Made by a program: the position numbers and the translations under genes. DNA of 64,000 nucleotides. Source: Variovorax flavidus (GTDB lineage: Bacteria; Pseudomonadota; Gammaproteobacteria; Burkholderiales; Burkholderiaceae_C). The notes beneath the pieces are model-generated. The model was not told the origin of the DNA and did no database searches. It worked only from the letters and a program-made list of their open reading frames with translations. Location: contig NZ_JASZYE010000013.1 in NCBI RefSeq assembly GCF_030317145.1, forward strand, positions 1-64,000, written 5' to 3'. Positions 16,616 through 24,736 of this stretch are shown here, one piece after another; positions within the stretch are counted from its first letter, which is position 1; each line of letters starts with the position of its first letter.

Positions 16616-17439
16616 ATGACGCAACCACCTTCCAGGCTCATGCATCTAGCTGGCGATCGGGGTCTGGTGGAGTCGCCCCGGTGGCACAACGGACGATGGT
16701 GGTTCGCCGACTGGACTGCCGGCGAGATCATGTCACTTGGCAATGACGACGGTGCGCCCAAAACCATCGTACAAGCACCCGCGCCACCCCTCTCGTTCGA
16801 CTTCCTGCCTGACGGCAGTTTGCTGTTCGTCTCGTCGCGCGCCGGCAAACTCGTCCGCAGACCTCGGATGGCGCGCTGGCAACCTACGCCGACCTCGCAT
16901 CCTTCTCGAAGGGCTTGTGGAATGAGATCGTCGTGGACGGCCGTGGCAATGCCTATGTGAACGGAGAATGCCTGGTGGTCGTGACGCCCGATGGCCAGGT
17001 GCGGTCCCTCGCGGAGGGATTTGCTTTCCCGAACGGAATGGCGGTTACCCTGGACAACAGGACCTTGATCCTTGCGGAGTCGCACGGCCGACGCCTGACT
17101 GCCTTCGACATTGCGCCCGACGGCGTGTTGTCAGGACGTCGGGTTTGGGCGGACCTTGGTGAGGGAACGCCAGACGGCATTTGCATCGATGCGCAAGACT
17201 GTGTCTGGTACGCCGACGTGCCTCACAAATGCTGTGTTCGAGTCCGTGAAGGCGGAACAGTCCAGCAACGCATCGAACTCGATCGCGGCGCATTCGCTTG
17301 CATGCTCGGCGGTCCTGATCGCAAGACCCTCTTGATCGCCGCCGCTCGCTGGTTCGGTATGGATCGCATGGATGACATGGCCGGTACCGGCCAGTTGCTC
17401 GCGGCGACGGTGGACATCCCCGGTGTCGGCTGGCCGTGA
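16616..17439 (+). pseudogene. SMP-30/gluconolactonase family protein, one-base frameshift
   Basis: The first frame (from ATG 16616) reads LVESPRWHNGRWWFADWTAGEI, which contains the metal-ligand Glu of SMP-30 lactonases, and PDGSLLFVSSRAGKLVRR. Near 16861-16862 one base is missing. The adjacent frame continues as SDGALATYADL, KGLWNEIVVDGRGNAYVN, FPNGMAVTLDNRTLILAESHG and TPDGICIDAQDCVWYADV, with the other ligands (Asn of PNGMA, Asp of DGICIDA), ending at 17439. The repaired protein would be ~275 residues, normal for calcium-dependent lactone hydrolases. All domain blocks are otherwise intact, so a sequencing deletion is possible. The second half alone could start at 16915 but would lack the first ligand. 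Confidence 0.8.
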
Positions 17440-17469
17440 CTGAAGCGCCATTTGGGCGCCGCAGTCACG
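17435..17469. terminator. Intergenic hairpin between convergent genes
   Basis: CGTGACTG (17435-17442) pairs with CAGTCACG (17462-17469), and an inner GCGCC (17445-17449) pairs with GGCGC (17455-17459). It overlaps the stop codon of the SMP-30 gene and lies before the 3' end of the opposite-strand hydrolase. There is no T tract, so it may be a weak bidirectional terminator or only an mRNA 3' structure. Confidence 0.4.
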
Positions 17470-17531
17470 TAATCCAGTAAGGCGGTTCGACGTTAGAGAG
17501 GCCAACACGGCAAAGCCCTTGATCGCCAGGC

Positions 17532-18323
17532 TCACCACTTGTTGCGCAGCTCGCGAAGCTTGAGGAACACGGTCTTCGGATCCGGGTTCTCGGGCAGGTC
17601 GGAAAAGACTTCGCGAAGCGCCGCAATGACGCTCGGGCTGGACAGGCGCAAGAAGGTGTTGATCTGCATCTCTTCCTGCAGCGTCGTGACGCGGCCACGC
17701 GCCGGGTCTTGCCCCGCCACGTCGGGCAACAAGGCCCTGGCGGCGACGTTATCGGGCTCGCGCGCGAGAGTGAAGCGCAGGTTGTTCTCGATGTAGTCGT
17801 GACCTGGATAGACGCGCGTGTCGGCAGGCAGTCTCGCGAGTTGCTCGACGAAGGTGGTGTACAGGTCTTCCGGATTGCCGCCGTTGTGGCAGTTGCCCGC
17901 CCCTGCATTGAACAGCGTGTCGCCGGAGAACAGGGCCGGGTTGTCCGTGTGGGAGCGCAGGCAGATGTGGCACATCGTGTGGCCGGGCGTGTCCATGCAC
18001 TCGAGCTCGACGGTCTTGCCGACCTTGATCACGTCGCCGGCCTCGACGCCTCGATCCACGCCGGAGATGCGAGCGCCCGACTTGTAGTGCGCGATCACCT
18101 TGGCGCCGGTCGCTGCGACGACGGCCGCATTGCCGCCGGTGTGATCGTGGTGCTCGTGCGTGTTGAGGATCTGCGTGATCTCCCAGCCCTTGGCCTTGGC
18201 GGCGGCCAGGCACTTCTGGTGGTCCAGCGGATCGATTGCGAGCGCCTCGCCGCTCTCGGGGCAAACGATCAGGTAGTTGAAGTTGCGGTATGCGTTGCCG
18301 GTCCAGATGCGCTCGACGATCAT
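17532..18323 (-). CDS. Hydroxyacylglutathione hydrolase-like metallo-beta-lactamase (glyoxalase II type)
   Basis: 263 residues. The MBL metal motif is THEHHDHTGG near residues 55-64, the second ligand is DTPGHTMCHIC, and then SGDTLFNAGAGNC and VYPGHDYIENNLRF. The C-terminal region (EPDNVAARALL... LQEEMQINTFLRL) is the glyoxalase-II substrate-binding domain, with the INTFLR element typical of GloB. The start at 18323 (MIVERIWTGNAYRNFNYL) is preferred over the upstream in-frame Met at 18359. It hydrolyses S-lactoylglutathione or a similar thioester. The next gene upstream on the same strand is a VOC/glyoxalase-fold protein, 72 bases away, possibly in the same transcript. Confidence 0.87.
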   Translation of the reverse strand: MIVERIWTGNAYRNFNYLIVCPESGEALAIDPLDHQKCLAAAKAKGWEITQILNTHEHHDHTGGNAAVVAATGAKVIAHYKSGARISGVDRGVEAGDVIKVGKTVELECMDTPGHTMCHICLRSHTDNPALFSGDTLFNAGAGNCHNGGNPEDLYTTFVEQLARLPADTRVYPGHDYIENNLRFTLAREPDNVAARALLPDVAGQDPARGRVTTLQEEMQINTFLRLSSPSVIAALREVFSDLPENPDPKTVFLKLRELRNKW

Positions 18324-18395
18324 GGGTGGCTCCAGGTGCCAGGGTCGAGCGGGAAGCATAGCGCCCGCGGCTCAGGCATGCATCGGCTGAGCGCC

Positions 18396-18881
18396 TCACC
18401 CCTTTGCCTTGGCGGCCGTCCAACGCTGCAGCGCGTCCCGCGCGCCATTGGTCGCCGGGTCCATCAAGGCATCGTGGCCGGCACGCTTGGCGCACAACTC
18501 GATCACGTAGCCGTTGGGATCGCGGAAGTAGATGGAGTCGATGAAGCCGTGGTTCGAAACACCGCGCGTCTCGATGCCCTGGGACTTGCCCTTTGCCAAC
18601 ATGTCGGCCAGCACCGGCGCATCGACCTCCAGTGCGATGTGCAGATCGAAGTCATGCTGGGGCTTGAAGTCGAAGGGCATGTCGGGCGCCTCGAAAAATG
18701 CCAGGTGAGAGCCGTCATCGAGCCGATAGAACGTATGCAGCACGTTGGTCGCGCGGCCGGTCTTGGTCTCGCGGATCTCCAGGGAGCCGACCAGGGGCAA
18801 GCCCAGGAAGTTCTCATAGAAGGCGCGAGTCTGTTCGGAGTTGCGGCAGCGGTAGGCGCTGTGGTGCAGTTTGCGGATCAT
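18396..18881 (-). CDS. VOC-family (glyoxalase/dioxygenase fold) protein
   Basis: 161 residues, one pair of beta-alpha-beta-beta-beta modules. The likely metal ligands are His6 (KLHHSAYRC), His in the central DFDLHIALEV strand and Glu in NGYVIELCAKR. RNSEQTRAFYENFLGLPLVG is the typical first helix. It is transcribed just before the glyoxalase-II-like gene, suggesting a glutathione-linked detoxification pair. The sequence does not allow a choice between lactoylglutathione lyase and ring-cleavage dioxygenase. The C-terminal tail (TNGARDALQRWTAAKAKG) lies outside the fold. Confidence 0.85.
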   Translation of the reverse strand: MIRKLHHSAYRCRNSEQTRAFYENFLGLPLVGSLEIRETKTGRATNVLHTFYRLDDGSHLAFFEAPDMPFDFKPQHDFDLHIALEVDAPVLADMLAKGKSQGIETRGVSNHGFIDSIYFRDPNGYVIELCAKRAGHDALMDPATNGARDALQRWTAAKAKG

Positions 18882-19384
18882 GGCAAGCGCTCCTCTGGTC
18901 TGGGCTTCTCGTCGGCGGAAAACCTGCGGCAGCGGGCGGACACGATGAGCCTTGGGCCCGCCACCTACAAGAGGGTCAACCCGGCCCAGTGAACCTGATT
19001 GGCGAACTCGAGGCCGCGACGAAGGCGATCAACCAGGACCACGCGGCGTTCGAACGTCTGCTTCCCAATGTCGCGAACTGGCGTTCAGGGCCCGAACTCC
19101 CATTTCCATGGCCAACCGAGCGGTCGTTCGATACTTTGAGGGCTCGGTCGCCGGAGGGCAACCAGGGGCAATACCTTGGGACCGGCAGTTGACCCCAAGG
19201 TGACCTTCGACTTCAGTTCGCAGCCAAGACCGGCCGGTCACCGAAGCCGCTCAATTCGGACGCAAGCGGACCATCGTGGCGTGGCTCGCGCGGACTGAAT
19301 CGGCGGGGTGGTACGGGTCATTGTCGCGAGGCGCCCTCTACACCGTGTAGCCGTGGATGGCCGAACGACGTTCCCGATGCCTTT
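18882..19384. other. Intergenic region, no convincing gene
   Basis: About 500 bases hold several open frames on both strands, but none has a recognisable motif, a good ribosome site or a balanced composition. The stretch upstream of 18881 should contain the promoter of the VOC/glyoxalase pair. Confidence 0.45.
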
Positions 19385-20437
19385 TCAGAACATCAAGAAC
19401 ACCGCCGCATTCACGAGGTATCCACCGCCCATAAGGAATATGAACAGCAGCGCCCCCAGCTTCAGGGGCTGGACGCCTGCCCGCCGCAGGCTTGCGGCAC
19501 TGGTGCGCAGCCCCATCGCGGCCATCGCAGTGGAGAGCAGCAGCGTGTCGAGCTGCACGAATCTGGCAATCAGGTCAGAAGGAATCACGCCGAGCGAATG
19601 CACCGCGCTCGTCAGGATGAAAAGTACCGCAAACCATGGAATGCGCACCTGCTTCCAGCAGGCCTTGAGGCCCGTCGCTTCCTTGTTGTCGGAGGCCGAT
19701 CGAAAGGATAGCCACATCAGGAACGGCGCGAGCATCATCACCCGCAGCATCTTCTCGACCACCGCGCCGTTGGCTGCGGCGGTCCCGATCGTTTGGCCGA
19801 CTGCGACCACTTGAGCGACCTCGTGGATGGTCGAGCCGGCGAACAGTCCGAACGCATGTTCTGACAAACCCATATACGGATAGAGCAACGGGTACAGCAG
19901 CATCGACAAGGTGCCGAAAACCACCACTGTCGCGACTGCTATGGACACCTTGTGTTCCTCGCCGCGCACCACGGGTTGAGTGGCCATCACGGCGGCCGCT
20001 CCGCAGATGGCGCTGCCCGCGCCGATCAGCGCCGCGGTTTGCCGGTCGAGTCCGAGCCATCGGGTGCCGACCCACAGCGCGAGGCTGAAGGTCAACGCCA
20101 CCATCGCCACGGCAATCAGCAAGCCGGGCCAGCCGACCGCGCCGATGTCGTGCAGCGAAATGCGAAAGCCATACAGCACGATCCCGGCGCGCAGCAACAT
20201 GCTGCGCGCCAAGTCGACACCCGCGCCGGTGCGGGAGGACAGCCGAGGGAACACTGTGTTGCCGACGAGCATGCCCAGCGCGATCGCCAGCGTCATCGCG
20301 CTCAGGCCGAGTTGCGCCAGCGGGCCCCATTGCGCCAGCAGCGCGGCAAGGGCCGCCAGAAGAGCCGCGAACAGCAGGCCGGGCGCCTGAATGCGCAAGA
20401 AGGAAAAGCCGGGCAAGGCGGTGACGATGGAGTGCAT
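19385..20437 (-). CDS. yeiH: YeiH-family putative sulfate/sulfite exporter
   Basis: 350 residues, about ten membrane helices, UPF0324/YeiH family. Characteristic segments are LARSMLLRAGIVLYGFRISLHDIGAVGWPGLLIA, ALIGAGSAICGAAAVMATQPVVRGEEHKVSIAVATVVVFGT, FAGSTIHEVAQVVAVGQTIG and AMAAMGLRTSAASLRRAGVQPLKLG. Homologues are annotated as putative sulfate exporters, and some are linked to sulfite or taurine metabolism; transport has rarely been shown directly. It is transcribed divergently from a YeiE-like LysR gene 69 bases away, the same arrangement as yeiE-yeiH in enterobacteria. It lies next to the sulfur-metabolism island. Confidence 0.9.
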   Translation of the reverse strand: MHSIVTALPGFSFLRIQAPGLLFAALLAALAALLAQWGPLAQLGLSAMTLAIALGMLVGNTVFPRLSSRTGAGVDLARSMLLRAGIVLYGFRISLHDIGAVGWPGLLIAVAMVALTFSLALWVGTRWLGLDRQTAALIGAGSAICGAAAVMATQPVVRGEEHKVSIAVATVVVFGTLSMLLYPLLYPYMGLSEHAFGLFAGSTIHEVAQVVAVGQTIGTAAANGAVVEKMLRVMMLAPFLMWLSFRSASDNKEATGLKACWKQVRIPWFAVLFILTSAVHSLGVIPSDLIARFVQLDTLLLSTAMAAMGLRTSAASLRRAGVQPLKLGALLFIFLMGGGYLVNAAVFLMF

Positions 20438-20506
20438 CGCCCGAGATTAGGAAGCGTCAGGTCATGAGTCAAAGAGATAATATTCACCGATGCATGAACT
20501 GAAGTT

Positions 20507-21409
20507 ATGGGGCTGAATCTCCATTTGCTGCGGCTCTTCGTGGCGGTAGCCGACACGGGCAGCTTCTCGCGCGCGGCGGAGACGCTCTGGATCAGCCAGC
20601 CCGCTGTGTCTAAGGGCATCCGCGAACTCGAGCATCAGCTCGACCTGACACTGATCGAGCGCGGCGCCGGCAAGGGCTTTCGGCTGACCGAGGCGGGTGC
20701 CTCGTTGCTTACCCACGCGCACGGCATCTTCTCGATGGAACGTGCGGCGCTCGACGACGTGCGGGCCCGGGTGGGCGTGCAGCGCGGAAGCCTGACCATC
20801 GGCGCGAGCACCACGGTTGCGAGCTATTGGTTGCCGCCCTATGTCGCCGCTTTCTGCGTGGCCTATCCCGCGGTGGTGCCGCGCGTGACCGTGGGCAACA
20901 CGCAATGGGTCTGCGAGCAATTGCTCGAATGCCGCATCGACCTCGCCCTCGTGGAAGGCCGCGTGGACGATGAACGCATCGAGGTGAGCGAATGGAGGGC
21001 CGATGCGCTGGCCATCGTGGTCGCCCCCACTGCTGATCTGCCGCGGCGCACGGTCACGCCAGAGGCGCTGGCACAGCGGCAGTGGATTCTGCGCGAACCC
21101 GGCTCGGGTACTCGCCAGGCGACCGAGGCACTCTGCAATGCCCACGGCATCGCGGCGGAGCCTTGGATGGAGATGGCGAGCAACGAGGCCATCGCACGCA
21201 CTGTGGCCAGCGGGGTCGGAATTTCGATGCTGCCGCGCGTGGTGATCGCCGACATGGTGGCGCTCGGCACTCTGCGCGAACTGAAGCTGGCCGGCACCGC
21301 GCTGTCACGGCCCTTGTACCGGCTGCGCCTGGAGAACCGTCCGCTGGCGCCGGCCGCGCTCAAAATGGTCGAGTTGCTCGAGCGCAAGGGCGCCGCGCCG
21401 CGCGTCTAG
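20507..21409 (+). CDS. LysR-family transcriptional regulator (YeiE/CbbR-like)
   Basis: 300 residues. N-terminal winged HTH LHLLRLFVAVADTGSFSRAAETLWISQPAVSKGIRELEHQL, then a type-2 periplasmic-binding-like effector domain (GSLTIGASTTVASYWLPPYVAAFCVAYPAV; MASNEAIARTVASGVGISMLPRVV). Starts MGLNLHLLRLF at 20507. It is divergent from the YeiH-type exporter and most likely controls it. Its 3' end overlaps that of the next, convergent LysR gene by four bases. Sulfite or another sulfur intermediate is the likely effector by analogy with YeiE, not shown here. Confidence 0.9.
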   Translation: MGLNLHLLRLFVAVADTGSFSRAAETLWISQPAVSKGIRELEHQLDLTLIERGAGKGFRLTEAGASLLTHAHGIFSMERAALDDVRARVGVQRGSLTIGASTTVASYWLPPYVAAFCVAYPAVVPRVTVGNTQWVCEQLLECRIDLALVEGRVDDERIEVSEWRADALAIVVAPTADLPRRTVTPEALAQRQWILREPGSGTRQATEALCNAHGIAAEPWMEMASNEAIARTVASGVGISMLPRVVIADMVALGTLRELKLAGTALSRPLYRLRLENRPLAPAALKMVELLERKGAAPRV

Positions 21410-22296
21410 CCGCGGCGCTGCCTGCTCGACTGGGTGATCTCCTTCAGCCCGCGCAGCAGCGCGTCGATCAGCGGCTGTTTGGGATTGCCCGGGCTCTCTG
21501 CGAGGCCGATGTTGCGCGTCAGCGGCGGCTTGCCGAGAGGCACCTCGCGCAGTCCATAGAGCTTGCTGAGCGGGGGATCGCTCTCCGGCACGATCGAGAC
21601 GCCGAGGCCATGCCGCACCATGAGCGCGATGGCCTCGCGCGAGTCGACTTCCATGATCTGGTTCGGCACGATGCCGCGCGCGGCCAGATGCGCCGCGATG
21701 GTGTCGCCGACCCAGAAGCGCTTGCCGAATCGGATGTACGGATATTCGGCCAGCAGCGCTTCGTCGGTGCGTCCCTTGGCTTCGGGAGGCGCGATGACCA
21801 TCACGGGTTCGCGGGCGAACGATGTCCATTTCGTGTCGCCGATGGCGCCCTGGGGCTGGCTGATGATCAGCGCGTCGATCTCGCCGTGCTGCAGGTCTTT
21901 CAACAAGCTCCAAGCGCGGCCGTATCGCATGCGGACCTGAATTCGTGGGTGCGCGGCGCGCAGCGCGACCAGCGTCTTCGGGATCACGTTGGTCAGCACT
22001 GTAGGCGAAGCGCCGACGGTCAGCATGCCGGCCAGATCGGCGCTGTCCGAGACCGTCTCGTAGAACTGCCTGTAGGCGCTGAGCACGCCGCGCGCGCGCT
22101 CGCAAAGCAGCGTGCCAGCCGAATTCAGGCGCGCTGGTTTGCGTCGCCGGTCGAGCAGCTGCGTGTTCAACGCGACCTCCAGGCTGGTGATGTGCGCGCT
22201 GACCGCCGGGACGCTGAGAAACAGCCGCTCGGCGGCGGCGGTGATGCTTCCGCGGTCGGCGACAGCCACCAGGCTTTCGAGTTCTCGAATCGACAT
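21406..22296 (-). CDS. LysR-family regulator of the sulfur-compound operon
   Basis: 296 residues, starting MSIRELESLVAVADRGSITAAAERLFLSVPAVSAHITSLE (HTH) at 22296. The upstream in-frame Met at 22398 would add a hydrophobic, non-conserved leader and lies inside the intergenic region. The effector domain includes GMLTVGASPTVLTNVIPKTL and ALMVRHGLGVSIVPES. Divergent from the rhodanese-first operon with 95 bases between start codons and an inverted repeat next to its own ATG. That arrangement is the usual autoregulated LysR/target layout. Confidence 0.9.
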   Translation of the reverse strand: MSIRELESLVAVADRGSITAAAERLFLSVPAVSAHITSLEVALNTQLLDRRRKPARLNSAGTLLCERARGVLSAYRQFYETVSDSADLAGMLTVGASPTVLTNVIPKTLVALRAAHPRIQVRMRYGRAWSLLKDLQHGEIDALIISQPQGAIGDTKWTSFAREPVMVIAPPEAKGRTDEALLAEYPYIRFGKRFWVGDTIAAHLAARGIVPNQIMEVDSREAIALMVRHGLGVSIVPESDPPLSKLYGLREVPLGKPPLTRNIGLAESPGNPKQPLIDALLRGLKEITQSSRQRRG

Positions 22297-22317
22297 AACT
22301 TCAGAAATATGGAAGTT
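22297..22317. promoter_or_regulatory. LysR-type binding site, AACTTC-N9-GAAGTT
   Basis: Perfect 6-bp arms, AACTTC (22297-22302) and GAAGTT (22312-22317), contain the T-N11-A core expected of LysR regulators (T22301, A22313). The site abuts the regulator's own start codon and lies 75-95 bases before the rhodanese gene, the usual place for a recognition site giving autorepression and divergent activation. Confidence 0.7.
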
Positions 22318-22391
22318 GAAGTTGCAAAAATACAGAAATACTAAGTTTATCGCGATGGTAGCCTTCGCCGCATTCCGATTTGGGCGAACCC

Positions 22392-24056
22392 ATGACACAA
22401 CCTCAAACCACCTCTTTTTCGAAGGCGAACGGCGGCATCGCCGAAGCGCCGATCACCCACCGCCTCGTGACTGCCGTCCAACTCCAGGCGATGCTGGCCG
22501 ACGGCGCGGAGCTGGCACTTCTCGACGTCCGCGATGCCGGCGTCTTCTCTGCCGGCCATATCTTTTCCGCCGCCTCCATGCCGCTGAACCGCCTGGAGTT
22601 TCTTGCCGACGCGATGGTGCCGCGCCGCGCCACGCGGATGGTGCTGGTCGACGACAACGACGGCATGGCGGCGACCGCCGCACGCCGGCTGGCGTCATGG
22701 GGCTACTCGGACATCGGCTTGCTCGACGGCGGCCTCCAGGCGTGGAAGGCGGTCGGCTTGCAGGTCTTCTCCGGGGTGTACGTGCCGAGCAAGGCGTTTG
22801 GCGAGTTCGTCGAACATGCATGCGGAACGCCGCATGTCACCGCCGCGACGCTGAGCGACTGGCAGCGATCCGGCAAGGATATGCTCATGCTGGACAGCCG
22901 TCCCTATGAAGAGTTCCATCGCTACAGCCTGCCGGGAGGCATCGCCTGCCCGGGCGCCGAACTGGTCCATCGCGTGTTTGGGCTGATCAGCAACGACGAG
23001 ACGACGATCGTCGTCAACTGCGCCGGCCGGACCCGCGGAATCATTGGTGCGCAGGCGCTGATCAATGCCGGCATCCCCAATCCGGTCGTCGTGGTCGAGA
23101 ACGGCACCGCCGGTTGGCACCTCAGCGGCGCCATCATGGCCGAGGGTCGGACCGAGGTGGCCCCGCCCCCGACGCCGGAAGCGCTTCAAAAGGCGATCGC
23201 GGCGTCGCAGCGCATCGCGCAGCGCTTCGGTGTGAACGAGATCGACGCGGACCAGCTCGCCGTGCTGCGCCAGCGCAGCGAGCGCAACCTGTACCTGCTG
23301 GACGTTCGGACGCCCGAGGAATTCAAGGCGGGCCATCTTGCTGGATCGCGCAGTGCGCCGGGCGGGCAGTTGGTCCAGTCAACCGACCACTACGTGGGGG
23401 TGCGCAATGCCTGCCTGGTATTGGTCGACGACAACGGCGTGCGCGCGCGCGTGACCGCTTCGTGGCTCGCGCAGATGGGCTGGAAGGACGTGCACGTTCT
23501 GCGCGACGGATTGCATGCCACTGGCGCGGTGCTCAGCCGCGGGCCGGAAGAGCAGAAAGTTCTCGGGGGCGAGCACCTGGCGCAAGTCGACTGGATCTCG
23601 GTCTTCGAACTCAAGGGCCTGCTGGAGCAGGATGAGGCGGTGGTCGTCGACCTGGACACCAGCCTGGGCTACGCAGCGGGCCATATACCCGGCGCCTGGT
23701 TCGCGGTCCGGTCGCGCCTGCGCCAGAGTCTGGCCAAGTTGCCGGATCACCGCCTGCTGGTGCTGACTTCTCAGGACGGAGAGTTCGCCGCGATGGCAGC
23801 AGCCGATGCACAGGCCGCCTCCAGCGCGCCGGTTCGCGTCCTGCGGGGTGGCACCAAGGCCTGGCGCGCGGTGGGATTGCGTTGCTCTACCGGCTTCCAG
23901 AACATGGCCGACCAGAACAACGACATCTGGTACAGCCCCTACGACTACGAGGATCGCAACGCATCGATGAAGGCGTATTTGCAGTGGGAGGTCGATCTGC
24001 TCGAGCAGATCCGCAACGAAAGCGGCGTCGATTTCGACTGCGCAGCTGCTCGGTAA
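22392..24056 (+). CDS. Four-domain rhodanese-like sulfurtransferase, one active domain
   Basis: 554 residues from ATG 22392; a TTG four codons earlier is in frame. Four rhodanese homology domains lie at roughly 22-125, 147-255, 283-382 and 400-500, each with a LLDVR/MLDSR/LLDVR/VVDLD strand, a GHI/YSLPGG/GHL/GHIPGA element and a final helix (LQAWKAVG, TAGWHLSG, LHATGAV, TKAWRAVG). Only domain 2 keeps the active-site cysteine, Cys210 in NCAGRTRG. The equivalent loops of domains 1, 3 and 4 are DDNDGMA, DDNGVRA and SQDGEFA. A ~50-residue C-terminal tail with NDIWYSPYDYEDR follows. As first gene of a C-S lyase/thiol-dioxygenase operon it could carry or detoxify sulfane sulfur. Confidence 0.9.
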   Translation: MTQPQTTSFSKANGGIAEAPITHRLVTAVQLQAMLADGAELALLDVRDAGVFSAGHIFSAASMPLNRLEFLADAMVPRRATRMVLVDDNDGMAATAARRLASWGYSDIGLLDGGLQAWKAVGLQVFSGVYVPSKAFGEFVEHACGTPHVTAATLSDWQRSGKDMLMLDSRPYEEFHRYSLPGGIACPGAELVHRVFGLISNDETTIVVNCAGRTRGIIGAQALINAGIPNPVVVVENGTAGWHLSGAIMAEGRTEVAPPPTPEALQKAIAASQRIAQRFGVNEIDADQLAVLRQRSERNLYLLDVRTPEEFKAGHLAGSRSAPGGQLVQSTDHYVGVRNACLVLVDDNGVRARVTASWLAQMGWKDVHVLRDGLHATGAVLSRGPEEQKVLGGEHLAQVDWISVFELKGLLEQDEAVVVDLDTSLGYAAGHIPGAWFAVRSRLRQSLAKLPDHRLLVLTSQDGEFAAMAAADAQAASSAPVRVLRGGTKAWRAVGLRCSTGFQNMADQNNDIWYSPYDYEDRNASMKAYLQWEVDLLEQIRNESGVDFDCAAAR

Positions 24057-24069
24057 GGGCCGCGCGGAC

Positions 24070-24690
24070 ATGAAGCTCTACTACGCACCCGGCGCCTGCT
24101 CGATGGGCGTCCACCTGCTGCTCGAGGAGGCTGGCTGTTCCTTCGAGGCGATTCGGCTCTCGTTCGCCAAGGGCGATCAGCGCAGCGATGGTTTCCGGGC
24201 CGTCAATCCCAAGGGCAAGGTGCCGGTGCTCGATGCCGGCAAGGACGGCGTGATCACCGAATTCCCTGCGATCGCTTTCTATGTTGCGACGCTGGACCCT
24301 GCGTCGCGGCTTCTGCCGGGCGATCGGATGTCCCAGGTCCGGGCGCTCGAGCTGATCGACTACGCGATCGCGACAGTGCACATGCGTGGCTTCACGCGCC
24401 TGTCCAAGCCCGAGATCTTCAGTCCCGATGGCGATCCTGAAATGGTGAAGCTCGACGGCCGCACGATCGTTCTCGAAGGCCTGACATGGATGGATGCGCG
24501 TCTGGGCGATGCGCCGTACGTGCTGGGCGAGTTCTCCATCGCGGACGCCGCCCTGTTCATCCTGGAATGGTGGGCGCGACGGATCGGGCTGACCTTGCCG
24601 GAGCGCCTGTCGGCACATCTCGACCGGATGCTGCGCCGCCCGGCGGTGCAAAGAATGCTCGCCACCGAAGGCCTGGCGCCGGCCGCTTGA
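24070..24690 (+). CDS. Glutathione S-transferase family protein
   Basis: 206 residues. Thioredoxin-fold N-domain KLYYAPGACSMGVHLLLEEAG, with the beta-class-like Cys10-Ser11 dyad in the glutathione-activating position, then NPKGKVPVLDAG (cis-Pro loop) and ITEFPAIAFYVA. The helical C-domain contains ALELIDYAIATVHMRGFTRL, LGEFSIADAALFILEWWARRIGL and the N-capping SIADAA motif. It starts 13 bases after the rhodanese gene. A role in glutathione conjugation or removal in sulfur-compound breakdown is inferred from the operon. Confidence 0.9.
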   Translation: MKLYYAPGACSMGVHLLLEEAGCSFEAIRLSFAKGDQRSDGFRAVNPKGKVPVLDAGKDGVITEFPAIAFYVATLDPASRLLPGDRMSQVRALELIDYAIATVHMRGFTRLSKPEIFSPDGDPEMVKLDGRTIVLEGLTWMDARLGDAPYVLGEFSIADAALFILEWWARRIGLTLPERLSAHLDRMLRRPAVQRMLATEGLAPAA

Positions 24691-24736
24691 GGCGCGCCGA
24701 AACGAAACACAGTTTGCAACCCAAGGAGAATCTGCA

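Noticed and set aside
17709..18992. 427-codon open frame antisense to the glyoxalase-II and VOC genes
   Set aside because: Mirror image of two well-supported genes; no independent motif.
18882..19384. Several 60-160-codon frames in the gap before the VOC gene
   Set aside because: No motifs, no ribosome sites, and competing frames on both strands; treated as intergenic.
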